Source: Taishania sp045629585
GTDB taxonomy: Bacteria; Bacteroidota; Bacteroidia; Flavobacteriales_D; Crocinitomicaceae
Direction: 5' to 3'
Length of the DNA: 64,000 bases
NCBI GenBank assembly: GCA_045629585.1
Contig: JAZQRM010000021.1
Location: 62,001 to 126,000, forward strand
Part shown: one piece after another, positions 9,664-17,900 of the stretch
Numbering within the stretch: the first letter of the stretch is position 1
Layout: the number at the start of each line of letters is the position of its first letter
Position numbers and translations under genes: made by a program
Notes under the pieces: model-generated
What the model was told of the DNA's origin: nothing
What the model saw: only the letters and a program-made list of their open reading frames with translations
Databases searched by the model: none

Positions 9664-10617
9664 ATGAATAAACTACTACTAGGAGCCTCAGCTCTTTTTT
9701 TGTCTGTCAATGTATTTGGCCAGACTCCTATTCAAGCAAATGTGATTAAACCGTCTATTGGAGAAACCTTTACCTTAGCTTATGGCGATTATATTTCACC
9801 TGGGTCTCCTGGAATGAATCAAACTTGGGATCTTCGTGGAATTGAGAACAATACGGCTGTAACAGTAAATATTTTATCTACTACAGTTTCAAATTCAGAT
9901 TTTAAAATCCAATATGTTGGCGCTTCCGTTATGGATGTAAAAATGGATAATGGATATAAGATACTTCGCATGGAAACCTTAACGAACCCCACAACAACGA
10001 TGGTAATGTCCCCTGCTATGGTTAATTATGCGTTACCTATTGTATATGGAAGTACAGGTGCCAATCCCTTTGCTACAAATTATTCTGTAGCAGGTAGCTC
10101 ATTATCACGTACTGGTGAGATAAGTTATGCAGTAGATGGTTTCGGTTCATTGATTACACCTTCTGGAACATTTACTGATGTATATAGAATACAAATCATT
10201 CAAGAAATTGTAGATAATTATGAAGGGATGGAAATGGAGTCACGTATTGAAATGTACTCTTGGATAAAAGCTGGATATCACCATGAATTAGCGATGGTTC
10301 AATATTCGACAACTCTATCAGGTGATGTTAGTAATGGATGTTATTTAGTAACGTCTCCGAATTTATCGACTTCAGATATCAATCAAGCGGCTGTTTCTTT
10401 ATATCCAAATCCGACAACATCAAATTTTAGTTTGAGAAGTGAGGAGATGATTACAAATGTAATTGTGACAGATATAAATGGTCGTATGGTTATTGAGTTG
10501 GCAAATATTGATAAAACCCTATTAGATATTAACACGACTGAATGGGAGAGTGGAGTTTATTTTGTTAGTACAAAAACAAATTCAGGATCACAATTGATGA
10601 AATTAATTAAAGAGTAA
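9664..10617 (+). CDS. Secreted protein with T9SS type A sorting domain
   Basis: Unknown extracellular or surface protein, 317 residues. It has a Sec signal peptide (MNKLLLGASALFLSVNVFGQ) and a C-terminal type IX secretion sorting domain of about 75 residues. The sorting domain starts at SLYPNPTTSNFSL and continues through VTDINGRMV to WESGVYFVSTKTNSGSQLMKLIKE, the classic PNP...G.Y.....K pattern. The intervening 220 residues are beta-rich with no family I recognise. It stands alone, with its own promoter and a terminator shared with the rplT operon. Confidence 0.85.
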   Translation: MNKLLLGASALFLSVNVFGQTPIQANVIKPSIGETFTLAYGDYISPGSPGMNQTWDLRGIENNTAVTVNILSTTVSNSDFKIQYVGASVMDVKMDNGYKILRMETLTNPTTTMVMSPAMVNYALPIVYGSTGANPFATNYSVAGSSLSRTGEISYAVDGFGSLITPSGTFTDVYRIQIIQEIVDNYEGMEMESRIEMYSWIKAGYHHELAMVQYSTTLSGDVSNGCYLVTSPNLSTSDINQAAVSLYPNPTTSNFSLRSEEMITNVIVTDINGRMVIELANIDKTLLDINTTEWESGVYFVSTKTNSGSQLMKLIKE

Positions 10618-10636
10618 TCATTTACTTTCAATGAAT

Positions 10637-10667
10637 AAAAAAGCCCGCTCATTTGAACGGGCTTTTT
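10637..10667. terminator. Bidirectional terminator
   Basis: Arms AAAAAAGCCCG and CGGGCTTTTT with a 10-base loop, poly-A on one side and poly-T on the other. It can end both the T9SS gene and the thrS-rplT operon. Confidence 0.9.
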
Positions 10668-10687
10668 GCTATATAGAAATAAAAGTG

Positions 10688-11035
10688 TTATTTTTTAACT
10701 GCGTCAACTACGGCTTTGAAAGCCTCAGGGTGGTTCATTGCTAAATCCGCTAATACTTTACGGTTTAACTCAATTCCACTCTTATTAACTGCACCCATGA
10801 ATTGAGAATAGCTCATTCCGTTGATACGAGCTCCCGCGTTGATACGCGCGATCCACAATGAACGGAAGTTTCTTTTCTTTTGTTTACGACCTGTATAAGC
10901 GTATCCTAATCCTTTTTCAACTGCATTTTTTGCTACTGTCCAAACGTTTTTACGACGTCCGTAGTAACCTTTCGCTAGCTTCAATACGTTCTTACGACGT
11001 GCTTTTGAAGCAACATGATTTACTGATCTTGGCAT
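10688..11035 (-). CDS. rplT: 50S ribosomal protein L20
   Basis: Large-subunit protein that binds 23S rRNA early in assembly. At 115 residues it has the family's usual length. The basic N-terminus (MPRSVNHVASKARRKNVLKL) and the signatures GYYGRRKNVW and RSLWIARINAGAR are diagnostic. Last gene of the thrS-infC-rpmI-rplT operon. The 105-base spacer upstream contains only a small ATCCC-TTT-GGGAT hairpin at the rpmI stop; I could not make out the L20 autoregulatory fold known in other phyla. Confidence 0.98.
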   Translation of the reverse strand: MPRSVNHVASKARRKNVLKLAKGYYGRRKNVWTVAKNAVEKGLGYAYTGRKQKKRNFRSLWIARINAGARINGMSYSQFMGAVNKSGIELNRKVLADLAMNHPEAFKAVVDAVKK

Positions 11036-11140
11036 AATTTTAAATTTTTTGACAGCAAGTGGATTATTATTTCAAATCACTTTGTACTTGATATCGGGTT
11101 GTAATAATTTAATAACCTGAGCATTTTCATCCCAAAGGGA

Positions 11141-11338
11141 TTACTTCATGCACAATTGTAATTTAATGTTAGACTCATCTGCTTTATGAACTAAAGTATC
11201 GTGAGTCAAATTACGCTTTTGTTTAGTCGACTTCTTTGTTAAGATGTGACTTTTAAATGCGTGTTTTCTTTTGATTTTACCGCTTCCAGTTAAGACAAAT
11301 CTTTTCTTTGCACTGGATTTAGTTTTCATTTTTGGCAT
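11141..11338 (-). CDS. rpmI: 50S ribosomal protein L35
   Basis: Small basic large-subunit protein, 65 residues, typical length. The signature MPKMKTKSSAKKRF and the GKIKRKHAFKSHILTKKSTK stretch identify it. It lies 52 bases after infC and 105 before rplT in the conserved translation operon. The infC-rpmI spacer carries a minor ATCCG-TTTA-CGGAT hairpin with no T tract, so it is not a terminator. Confidence 0.98.
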   Translation of the reverse strand: MPKMKTKSSAKKRFVLTGSGKIKRKHAFKSHILTKKSTKQKRNLTHDTLVHKADESNIKLQLCMK

Positions 11339-11390
11339 CTCTCTTCAATTTTAAATATTACTCTATATAGCATCTTTATCCGTAAACGGA

Positions 11391-11936
11391 TTATTTTTTC
11401 TTAGGGTTGATCATGATGGTCATACGCTTACCTTCTAACTTTGGCATTTGCTCTAACACACCTAAATCAGCCAATTCCTGAGCGAATTTCAATAATAAGA
11501 TTTCACCACGATCCTTGAAGACAATCGTACGTCCTCTAAAGAATACATAGGCTTTAACCTTAGAACCTTCTTCTAAAAACTTACGGGCATGTTCCAATTT
11601 AAAATTAAAATCGTGATCATCTGTATTGGGACCAAAACGAATCTCTTTGATAATAATTTTACTTTGTTTAGCCTTAAGTTCTTTTTGCTTACGTTTTTGA
11701 TTGTATAAGAACTTACGGTAATCCATAATTTTACATACAGGAGGAGTCGCATTTGGAGAAATTTCAACCAAATCAAGCTCTTGCTCCTCAGCCATAACTA
11801 TAGCTTCTTTTACAGTCATTAAGCGAGGTTCTTCTCCCTCTATAATCAAACGAATTTCCGATGCACGAATGTGTTCGTTAATTCTGTGCTCGTCCTTTTC
11901 TTGGCGTGGAGCTGGTCTACCTTTTACTCTATTCAT
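11391..11936 (-). CDS. infC: Translation initiation factor IF-3
   Basis: IF-3 binds the 30S subunit and proofreads initiator tRNA and start codon. 181 residues with both domains: N-domain from NEHIRASEIRLI through VCKIMDYRKFLYNQKR, linker KQKELKAKQSKI, and C-domain with KEIRFGPNTDDHDFNFKLEHARKFLEEG. It starts with a normal ATG at 11936, six bases after the thrS stop, so the rare AUU/AUC autoregulatory start known from other bacteria is not used here. A basic N-terminal extension (NRVKGRPAPRQEKDEH) is typical for this phylum. Confidence 0.97.
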   Translation of the reverse strand: MNRVKGRPAPRQEKDEHRINEHIRASEIRLIIEGEEPRLMTVKEAIVMAEEQELDLVEISPNATPPVCKIMDYRKFLYNQKRKQKELKAKQSKIIIKEIRFGPNTDDHDFNFKLEHARKFLEEGSKVKAYVFFRGRTIVFKDRGEILLLKFAQELADLGVLEQMPKLEGKRMTIMINPKKK

Positions 11937-11942
11937 TAAAAA

Positions 11943-13886
11943 TTAAGCATTATTTGCAAGTTCTTTATCTATTGATTGTTCTACAAAAGCTTTAAATTCC
12001 TCTAAGCTCATGCTTCCTAAATCTCCTTCTTTTCGTTGACGCACAGAAACCTGGTCATTAGCGGCTTCTTGTTCACCAACAATTAACATTAACTGTACCT
12101 TGTTTAATTCAGCCTCTCTAATTTTCTTTCCAATCTTTTCATTACGATCGTCAACGAAACCGCGAATATCGTAATTTTTTAGGAATTTTGAAACTTTTTC
12201 TGCATACTCATTATACTTCTCTGAAATTGGAAGTATCGCAAATTGATCTGGAGCCAACCAAAGAGGGAAATCTCCAGCACAATGTTCCAGTAATACTGCC
12301 ACAAATCTTTCCATAGAACCAAATGGCGCACGGTGAATCATAACAGGTCTGTGTTTTTGGTTATCTGCACCTGTATATTCTAATTCAAAACGCTCTGGTA
12401 AATTGTAATCTACCTGAATTGTTCCTAATTGCCACTCTCTTCCTAGCGCATCCTGAACCATAAAATCTAATTTCGGTCCATAAAATGCTGCCTCACCGTA
12501 TTCTACTACGGTTGGAAGATTCATTTCTGCTGCTGCTTCGATGATAGCTGATTCTGCTTTTTCCCAATTTTCATCTGATCCTATATATTTATCAGGATTA
12601 TTTGGGTCACGCAAAGATATTTGTGCTTTATAATTATCAAATTTTAACGTTTTGAAAATGTATAAAACGAGTTCAATAACTTTTTTAAATTCTCCTTTAA
12701 CTTGATCTTGTGTACAGAAAATATGTGCATCATCTTGAGTAAATCCACGTACTCTTGTCAATCCGTGTAATTCTCCTGATTGCTCATATCTATATACCGT
12801 TCCAAATTCAGCAAAACGAGCCGGTAACTCTTTGTATGAACGTGGTCTTGCTTTAAATATCTCACAGTGGTGTGGGCAGTTCATCGGTTTAAGGAAAAAT
12901 TCTTCTCCTTCAACTGGTGTTTTTATGGGTTGAAATGAATCTGCACCGTATTTAGCGTAGTGACCAGAAGTTACGTAAAGTTCTTTATTTCCAATATGTG
13001 GAGTAATTACTTGGTCGTATCCTGAATTTCTTTGAGCTTTTTTCAAGAAGTTCTCTAAACGCTCACGTAATGCAGCTCCTTTAGGCAACCATAAAGGTAA
13101 ACCTTGTCCTACTTTTTGAGAGAAAGTAAATAAATCTAATTCCTTTCCAACACGTCTATGATCACGTTTTTTAGCTTCTTCAACTTTAGCTAAATATTCT
13201 TCTAACTCCGCAGATTTAGGGAATGTGATTCCATAGATACGTGTTAATTGTTTGTTTTTTTCATCGCCTCTCCAATATGCTCCTGCAATCGAAGTTAGTT
13301 TTACAGCTTTAATAAAACCTGTGTTTGGGATATGTGGCCCACGGCATAGGTCAGTGAAATTACCTTGCGTATAAAAAGTAATACTCCCGTCTTCTAGACC
13401 TTCAAGTAATTCTAATTTATAAGGATCTTGCTTTTCTGTGAAATATGCAATTGCTTCGGCTTTTGAGATTTCTTGACGAATAAAGGCTGACTTTTGTTTT
13501 GCCAATTCTTTCATTTTAGCCTCCACTTTTTCCAAATCCTTTTCGGTAATCGTGTAATCCATGAAATCTACATCATAGTAGAAACCATTGGTTACTGGAG
13601 GACCAATTGCTAATTTAATACCAGGGAAGTGAAACTCTAAAGCTTCAGCCATTAAATGCGCTGATGAATGCCACATTGTTGATTTTCCATCCGTGTCATT
13701 CCAGGTTAATAATTGAAGGGTTGAGTCCTCAGTTATAGGTGTTGATGCATCTACAACTGTATTATTTATCTTTGCTGCTAATACGTTTCGAGCTAAACCC
13801 TCGGAAATGCTAAGAGCAACATCCATAGCCGTTTTACCTGCTTCAATCTGTCTGACCGATCCGTCTGGAAGTGTTATGTTAATCAT
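11943..13886 (-). CDS. thrS: Threonyl-tRNA synthetase
   Basis: Class II synthetase charging tRNA-Thr; 647 residues. Domains in order: TGS (about 1-60), editing/SAD domain with H73-SSA-H77, catalytic core with motif 2 (TVYRYEQSGELHGLTRVRGF), zinc-binding Cys in MNCPHHCEIF, motif 3 (GSMERFVAVLLEHCAG), and the anticodon-binding domain ending near residue 640. First gene of the thrS-infC-rpmI-rplT operon. A -7-like element lies just upstream. A tRNA-Thr gene occurs in the same window at 26886, but nothing links the two beyond chance. Confidence 0.98.
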   Translation of the reverse strand: MINITLPDGSVRQIEAGKTAMDVALSISEGLARNVLAAKINNTVVDASTPITEDSTLQLLTWNDTDGKSTMWHSSAHLMAEALEFHFPGIKLAIGPPVTNGFYYDVDFMDYTITEKDLEKVEAKMKELAKQKSAFIRQEISKAEAIAYFTEKQDPYKLELLEGLEDGSITFYTQGNFTDLCRGPHIPNTGFIKAVKLTSIAGAYWRGDEKNKQLTRIYGITFPKSAELEEYLAKVEEAKKRDHRRVGKELDLFTFSQKVGQGLPLWLPKGAALRERLENFLKKAQRNSGYDQVITPHIGNKELYVTSGHYAKYGADSFQPIKTPVEGEEFFLKPMNCPHHCEIFKARPRSYKELPARFAEFGTVYRYEQSGELHGLTRVRGFTQDDAHIFCTQDQVKGEFKKVIELVLYIFKTLKFDNYKAQISLRDPNNPDKYIGSDENWEKAESAIIEAAAEMNLPTVVEYGEAAFYGPKLDFMVQDALGREWQLGTIQVDYNLPERFELEYTGADNQKHRPVMIHRAPFGSMERFVAVLLEHCAGDFPLWLAPDQFAILPISEKYNEYAEKVSKFLKNYDIRGFVDDRNEKIGKKIREAELNKVQLMLIVGEQEAANDQVSVRQRKEGDLGSMSLEEFKAFVEQSIDKELANNA

Positions 13887-13908
13887 TCTTGCTTTTAATT
13901 TTGCACTA

Positions 13909-13916
13909 CAAAGATA
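13909..13916 (-). promoter_or_regulatory. -7 promoter element of the thrS operon
   Basis: Read on the minus strand this is TATCTTTG, a perfect TAnnTTTG box 22 bases before the thrS ATG. No exact TTG lies at the expected -33 position. The leader would be only about 15-20 bases, leaving no room for a T-box or other thrS leader structure. Confidence 0.6.
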
Positions 13917-14010
13917 AGGAATACATTTTTATGGTTGATTGTATTTTTGAAACTATTGAAAAAATATTCATAAATTAATAAAACCTTGATATCTAATGAT
14001 GTTTTAATTT

Positions 14011-15954
14011 ATGCAATCTAAAGATAGTATTACTTATTGGACCTGTTGTTTTTTAATCGGTTTGTATACGCTTATATATAGCTTAGATATGTATATATAC
14101 GTGATTGTGAGTGTTATGGCTTTGGTTTTAATTCTTCTCTTCTTTAAATCTTTTAAGCGTTTCATAAATTACCTTTTTTTTGGAATGCTGTTTTTTATTT
14201 TGGGTGGGATGGTGATGGAAAAGTCTGTCTTTAATGAAATAAAATTACCTAAAGGAGATTTAACTTTTATTGGCGATTGCATGGCTGTGAAAACAGGGGA
14301 TGAGTGGAGTCAAATAAAGATCAAATTAACGGGCTATTATGATATTAACGATGATGAATGGACGGACCTTAAGAATGGGGATAAGATTTTATTAGTTGCC
14401 AATAATGTTTGTGTACCGACTCTTGAAACTGGGGATAAAATCGTTTTTTCCACAGCGCTTAAAACAATAGATAATAAGAATAACCCTGGGGAGTTTAATG
14501 CCAAAAGTTACTATCTTTCTCAAGGCATCTTGTATAGTGGTTTTTTGAGTACAGATACTTTATACAAAGTTGAAGGTGAAATGGCTAAAGGTTTTTACTA
14601 CTACTTAAATCAGATTTCAAAATGGGCAGATGTACAATTAGATACTTATATTGGTGGTGAGGAAGGTGCAGTTGTTAAAGGTATGTTACTTGGGGATCAG
14701 TCATCTATTGATTGGGAGATAAAACAAGCTTTCATTAATACTGGATCGTCCCATATGCTTGCTGTTTCTGGAGCGCATATCGCGGTGATAACGGCTGTTC
14801 TTATCTGGCTTATTGGTAAATTAGGTATCAATTCAAGGGGAGTTTGGGCTTCGCTATTTTTACTTCTATTTCTATGGATTTATGCTTTTTTAACTGGAGC
14901 TAGTGCTTCTGTTTTGCGTTCTGTCATTATGTTTAGCTTATTCATATTTGTACGCTTTGCTTATCGACCTGCTAACAATGTTCAAATATTATGCATTTCA
15001 GCTCTGTTAATTATAGCTGTCGATTGGCATAGTGCATTGGATATTGGTTTTCAGCTTTCTTATTCAGCCATGTTGGGAATATTTATTGTTTATCCTAAAC
15101 TGCTTCATTTGTGGGAACCGAAAAAGAAGGTTTGCAAGTGGCTTTGGGAAGGTACCGTCTTGTGTATTGCAGCGCAGGTTTTCACTACTCCATTAGCGTT
15201 ATTTCATTTTCATCAATTCCCCAATTATTTCATTCTCTCCAATTTCTTAGTGATGCTTGCTGCAACACCGATGTTGGTTGGGGGAATGTTGTTACTTGCG
15301 GTATCAAAAGTTAAAGTATTGGGGAGTGTGGTCGGGGCATTTTTGAAAATATTCACCTACGCCTTTATTGAATCATTAAAAATGGTGGACAATATCCCGT
15401 TTTCTGTGGCTTTTGGCTATGATTTGACGGTGTTTACTTTTGCGGTTGCGGTTTTGTTAACTATTTTGTTTTTATTTCGTAAATCGATGCTTACGAAAGT
15501 CTTTTGTATGGTAGGATTTTTTGTTGTTATATCCTTTCAAAGATGGGAGAATTATAGGAAAGATGGTATTTATTTCTTTAACAACCAAGGATTCTCTTTT
15601 GTGTTTAAAAAAGGTGAAAAAGCGGTGGTTTTCACCTCTGATTTTGGCTCATCCATTAAAACTACGGAGCGGATGATGAAGGATTTTGTCAAAATTTATC
15701 CTTGTGATTTTAACGTACAAATATTACCTAAATATAATGAGATTATTGATTTTGGGAGGGAAGGTCAGTTGAAAAGGAATACGGGATATTACACCTTGCT
15801 TTTTGAAAACAAAGAATATTATCTGGTTTATAACGCGAGTGATTATTTTACAGATTCAACGGTTAATCGTGCTAATACGGTAATAACTTTTGAATCTGTA
15901 AAAACCATTCCAAAGAGTTTGTCTGTTACTGATAAGGGTTTCTGGCTAGAGTAG
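14011..15954 (+). CDS. ComEC/Rec2-family DNA uptake channel-like membrane protein
   Basis: Polytopic inner-membrane protein of the competence (ComEC/Rec2) family, 647 residues. Two N-terminal membrane segments precede a soluble DUF4131-like OB region (about 80-200). The Competence domain then begins with GDQSSIDWEIKQAFINTGSS and the diagnostic HMLAVSGAHIAVI, followed by eight or so further membrane segments. The C-terminal 120 residues are short and soluble. The metallo-beta-lactamase domain present in Gram-positive ComEC is absent, as is usual in Bacteroidota. In the family it forms the channel for single-stranded DNA entry. Monocistronic and convergent with the next gene. Confidence 0.88.
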   Translation: MQSKDSITYWTCCFLIGLYTLIYSLDMYIYVIVSVMALVLILLFFKSFKRFINYLFFGMLFFILGGMVMEKSVFNEIKLPKGDLTFIGDCMAVKTGDEWSQIKIKLTGYYDINDDEWTDLKNGDKILLVANNVCVPTLETGDKIVFSTALKTIDNKNNPGEFNAKSYYLSQGILYSGFLSTDTLYKVEGEMAKGFYYYLNQISKWADVQLDTYIGGEEGAVVKGMLLGDQSSIDWEIKQAFINTGSSHMLAVSGAHIAVITAVLIWLIGKLGINSRGVWASLFLLLFLWIYAFLTGASASVLRSVIMFSLFIFVRFAYRPANNVQILCISALLIIAVDWHSALDIGFQLSYSAMLGIFIVYPKLLHLWEPKKKVCKWLWEGTVLCIAAQVFTTPLALFHFHQFPNYFILSNFLVMLAATPMLVGGMLLLAVSKVKVLGSVVGAFLKIFTYAFIESLKMVDNIPFSVAFGYDLTVFTFAVAVLLTILFLFRKSMLTKVFCMVGFFVVISFQRWENYRKDGIYFFNNQGFSFVFKKGEKAVVFTSDFGSSIKTTERMMKDFVKIYPCDFNVQILPKYNEIIDFGREGQLKRNTGYYTLLFENKEYYLVYNASDYFTDSTVNRANTVITFESVKTIPKSLSVTDKGFWLE

Positions 15955-15971
15955 TGGTAGCTTAAAAAAGT

Positions 15972-16829
15972 CTATTTCACTAATTCTAAGTTAGGGGTGT
16001 AAATTAGCGTTTTTTTGCCAGTAGGGGTTTCAAATTCAATTTCATACCCCACCAATTTTTTGTCTTGCATTAAGCCATCTGTTCGAATTATTTTATCTGA
16101 TGTAGTATTGAATAAACGATTTTCAGTGTTTAAAATGACTAGGTTTTTCAAAATGTTTTTTATCTCAACTTGTTTAGTTTGTTTAATTATAGAGAAAACA
16201 TTCATCATTTGTTGAAAATATTCGTTAGCCTCCTCACCTGATTTTTTATCCAATTCAGTGGACATTAATTGTATAATATCATTTTCACCTTGAGTAGCTG
16301 CATAGCCTGTTTGTATAAAAGATTCTCCAGTCATGTAAGTCTTGAACAATTGTAATTGATTTGTTGGAAAACTATAGCTTGCAGAAGCTTTGTAATCATC
16401 AATTTGACCATTTTCATCAAACAAAATATCTGAAAAATAAGCGTGAGAAACTTGAGGTGTTTGCATCACATAAACATGATGCTCTACATGTTTTACTTTT
16501 TGATTCGAAGACTGAATGATGATTCGCTGGTTGGCTATTTTCTCCTCCAATTCCTTATCATATTTGCCAAGTTGTTCATTTTGGAACTTTATTTCATATA
16601 GTGAGTCTAATTGCTCGTAAATGTATGGTTTTACGGTTGTTGGATTCGCAAATGATATGGAATGATAGGTAATTGTAGAATCTTTGTAGGATGCTCTAAT
16701 GTAATCGGTTACTGCTTTTTGACGATCAACCATTACACGTTCCTTTGAAACAGGTGGGGTATATTTTAAACCACAAGCAACTGTTGTTAAAATTACAATT
16801 GTCGAAAAACTATAAATGAATCCTTTCAT
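15972..16829 (-). CDS. Predicted lipoprotein of unknown function
   Basis: No family recognised. 285 residues with a lipoprotein signal (TTVACG, Cys about 20). The rest is periplasmic, with a helical stretch rich in Glu/Lys/Gln around residues 75-115 and a mixed C-terminal half ending in a beta-like segment (GYEIEFETPTGKKTLIYTPNLE). Repeated STEL/NEYF/NVFSIIKQTKQ helices suggest a protein-binding fold. It is the last gene of a minus-strand cluster with tsaC and the MutS2-like gene, separated from tsaC by 25 bases. Confidence 0.75.
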   Translation of the reverse strand: MKGFIYSFSTIVILTTVACGLKYTPPVSKERVMVDRQKAVTDYIRASYKDSTITYHSISFANPTTVKPYIYEQLDSLYEIKFQNEQLGKYDKELEEKIANQRIIIQSSNQKVKHVEHHVYVMQTPQVSHAYFSDILFDENGQIDDYKASASYSFPTNQLQLFKTYMTGESFIQTGYAATQGENDIIQLMSTELDKKSGEEANEYFQQMMNVFSIIKQTKQVEIKNILKNLVILNTENRLFNTTSDKIIRTDGLMQDKKLVGYEIEFETPTGKKTLIYTPNLELVK

Positions 16830-16854
16830 ATTTTAAAAATACAAAATATCTGTA

Positions 16855-17412
16855 TTACTTACGAATTATTGTTATTTCCCCATTTAATGCAACCTTAATA
16901 ATCTGCGAAGATTTTTGCATTTGTTCATTTAGGCGATGTTCAAAAATCAATCCCACGTTTTTTTTAATTTCAGGAGATATAGATTGAAAATCAACTGGAT
17001 TGGGTTGTCCGCTTAAATTTGCAGAGGTGCTAACAATTGGTTTTTTTAATGTTCTTATAATGTTTAAACATAAAGGATCTGTTGTGATACGTATACCTAC
17101 ACTTCCATCATTCGCAAGAACTGAAGGAGCTAAATCCTTCGCATTTGGATAGATAATTGTTAGGGGAGTTGTCGCTATATCTGCCAAGTCGTAGCAGACT
17201 TCGTTAAATTCAGGGATATATTTCTCAAGCATTGTAAAACTGTCAACCAAGACAATGAAACTTTTGTTTTCAGGTCTATTCTTAATTTGAAGAATTTTTT
17301 GACAAGCTTCATCATTCGTTGCGTCACATCCTATTCCCCAGATTGTATCGGTAGGGTATAAAAAAGTGGATCCGTCTTTAACGGCTTGTATTTGTTCGGG
17401 TGTAATTCTCAT
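16855..17412 (-). CDS. tsaC: L-threonylcarbamoyladenylate synthase (TsaC/Sua5/YrdC family)
   Basis: Makes threonylcarbamoyl-AMP from Thr, bicarbonate and ATP for the t6A37 modification of ANN-decoding tRNAs. 185 residues, the TsaC size class without the Sua5 C-terminal domain. Key features: STFLYPTDTIWGIGCDATN at the N-terminus, the K-x-R motif in KNRPENKSF and the S-x-N motif in STSANLSGQ, both expected in active synthases. It overlaps the upstream lipoprotein gene by four bases (ATGA). A second YrdC-fold protein at 31260 lacks these motifs and is the YciO type, so this is the more likely true synthase. Confidence 0.9.
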   Translation of the reverse strand: MRITPEQIQAVKDGSTFLYPTDTIWGIGCDATNDEACQKILQIKNRPENKSFIVLVDSFTMLEKYIPEFNEVCYDLADIATTPLTIIYPNAKDLAPSVLANDGSVGIRITTDPLCLNIIRTLKKPIVSTSANLSGQPNPVDFQSISPEIKKNVGLIFEHRLNEQMQKSSQIIKVALNGEITIIRK

Positions 17413-17900
17413 TTCTTGAACATATTAAATGCGTAAGTATCTTTTATTCCATCAACATAACCAGTGATTTCTACAATCATTTGATGGCTATTTAGCAAGG
17501 TGTATTTTATTGCTGAAGGAAATGTTTTTTGATCTGGATTAACACAAATGAATGATTTATCATCGACAATTTTTACAGGAAATAATGTGAGTTCTGCAGA
17601 TCCTATAAACTCGTGCACCAATCCATTTTTGACAGGGTAAATCTTCACTTGTAGATTTAATGTATCGATCTCTATTTGATTTGTGAAATAGCCGCCTCCA
17701 AGGAGAGTATCGCCACTTTTTCTCCATAATTCATTGTATGGTTCATCCTCGTCTTCGTCTTCTTGTTGCCATAAGCCAATAATCCAGACTGGTATTTCGT
17801 TTTTCTCAATGGTCTGCTGTTTCGATTTATTTGATGAACAACTTAATGTTATGAAAAACAGACATAAAAACACTGTTGCTTTAATTGTTACTTTAGCCAT
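17409..17900 (-). CDS. Small lipoprotein, possibly DUF6265-like
   Basis: 163-residue predicted lipoprotein (signal ends ITLSC, Cys about 21). After an acidic linker the body reads IIGLWQQE...NELWRKSGDTLLGGGYF, a pattern reminiscent of the DUF6265 beta-barrel family, which I state from memory of the motif only. Several beta strands follow. It overlaps the MutS2-like stop by 13 bases and tsaC by 4, so translation of the three genes is coupled. The function is unknown. Confidence 0.75.
   Translation of the reverse strand: MAKVTIKATVFLCLFFITLSCSSNKSKQQTIEKNEIPVWIIGLWQQEDEDEDEPYNELWRKSGDTLLGGGYFTNQIEIDTLNLQVKIYPVKNGLVHEFIGSAELTLFPVKIVDDKSFICVNPDQKTFPSAIKYTLLNSHQMIVEITGYVDGIKDTYAFNMFKK

Noticed and set aside
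11036..11140. Possible L20 autoregulatory leader upstream of rplT
   Set aside because: I could only find a 5-bp hairpin at the rpmI stop. The mRNA fold mimicking the L20 rRNA site was not evident, so I do not claim it.
11934..11936. Non-canonical infC start codon
   Set aside because: The reading frame begins with a plain ATG in the right place after thrS, so no special start is needed.
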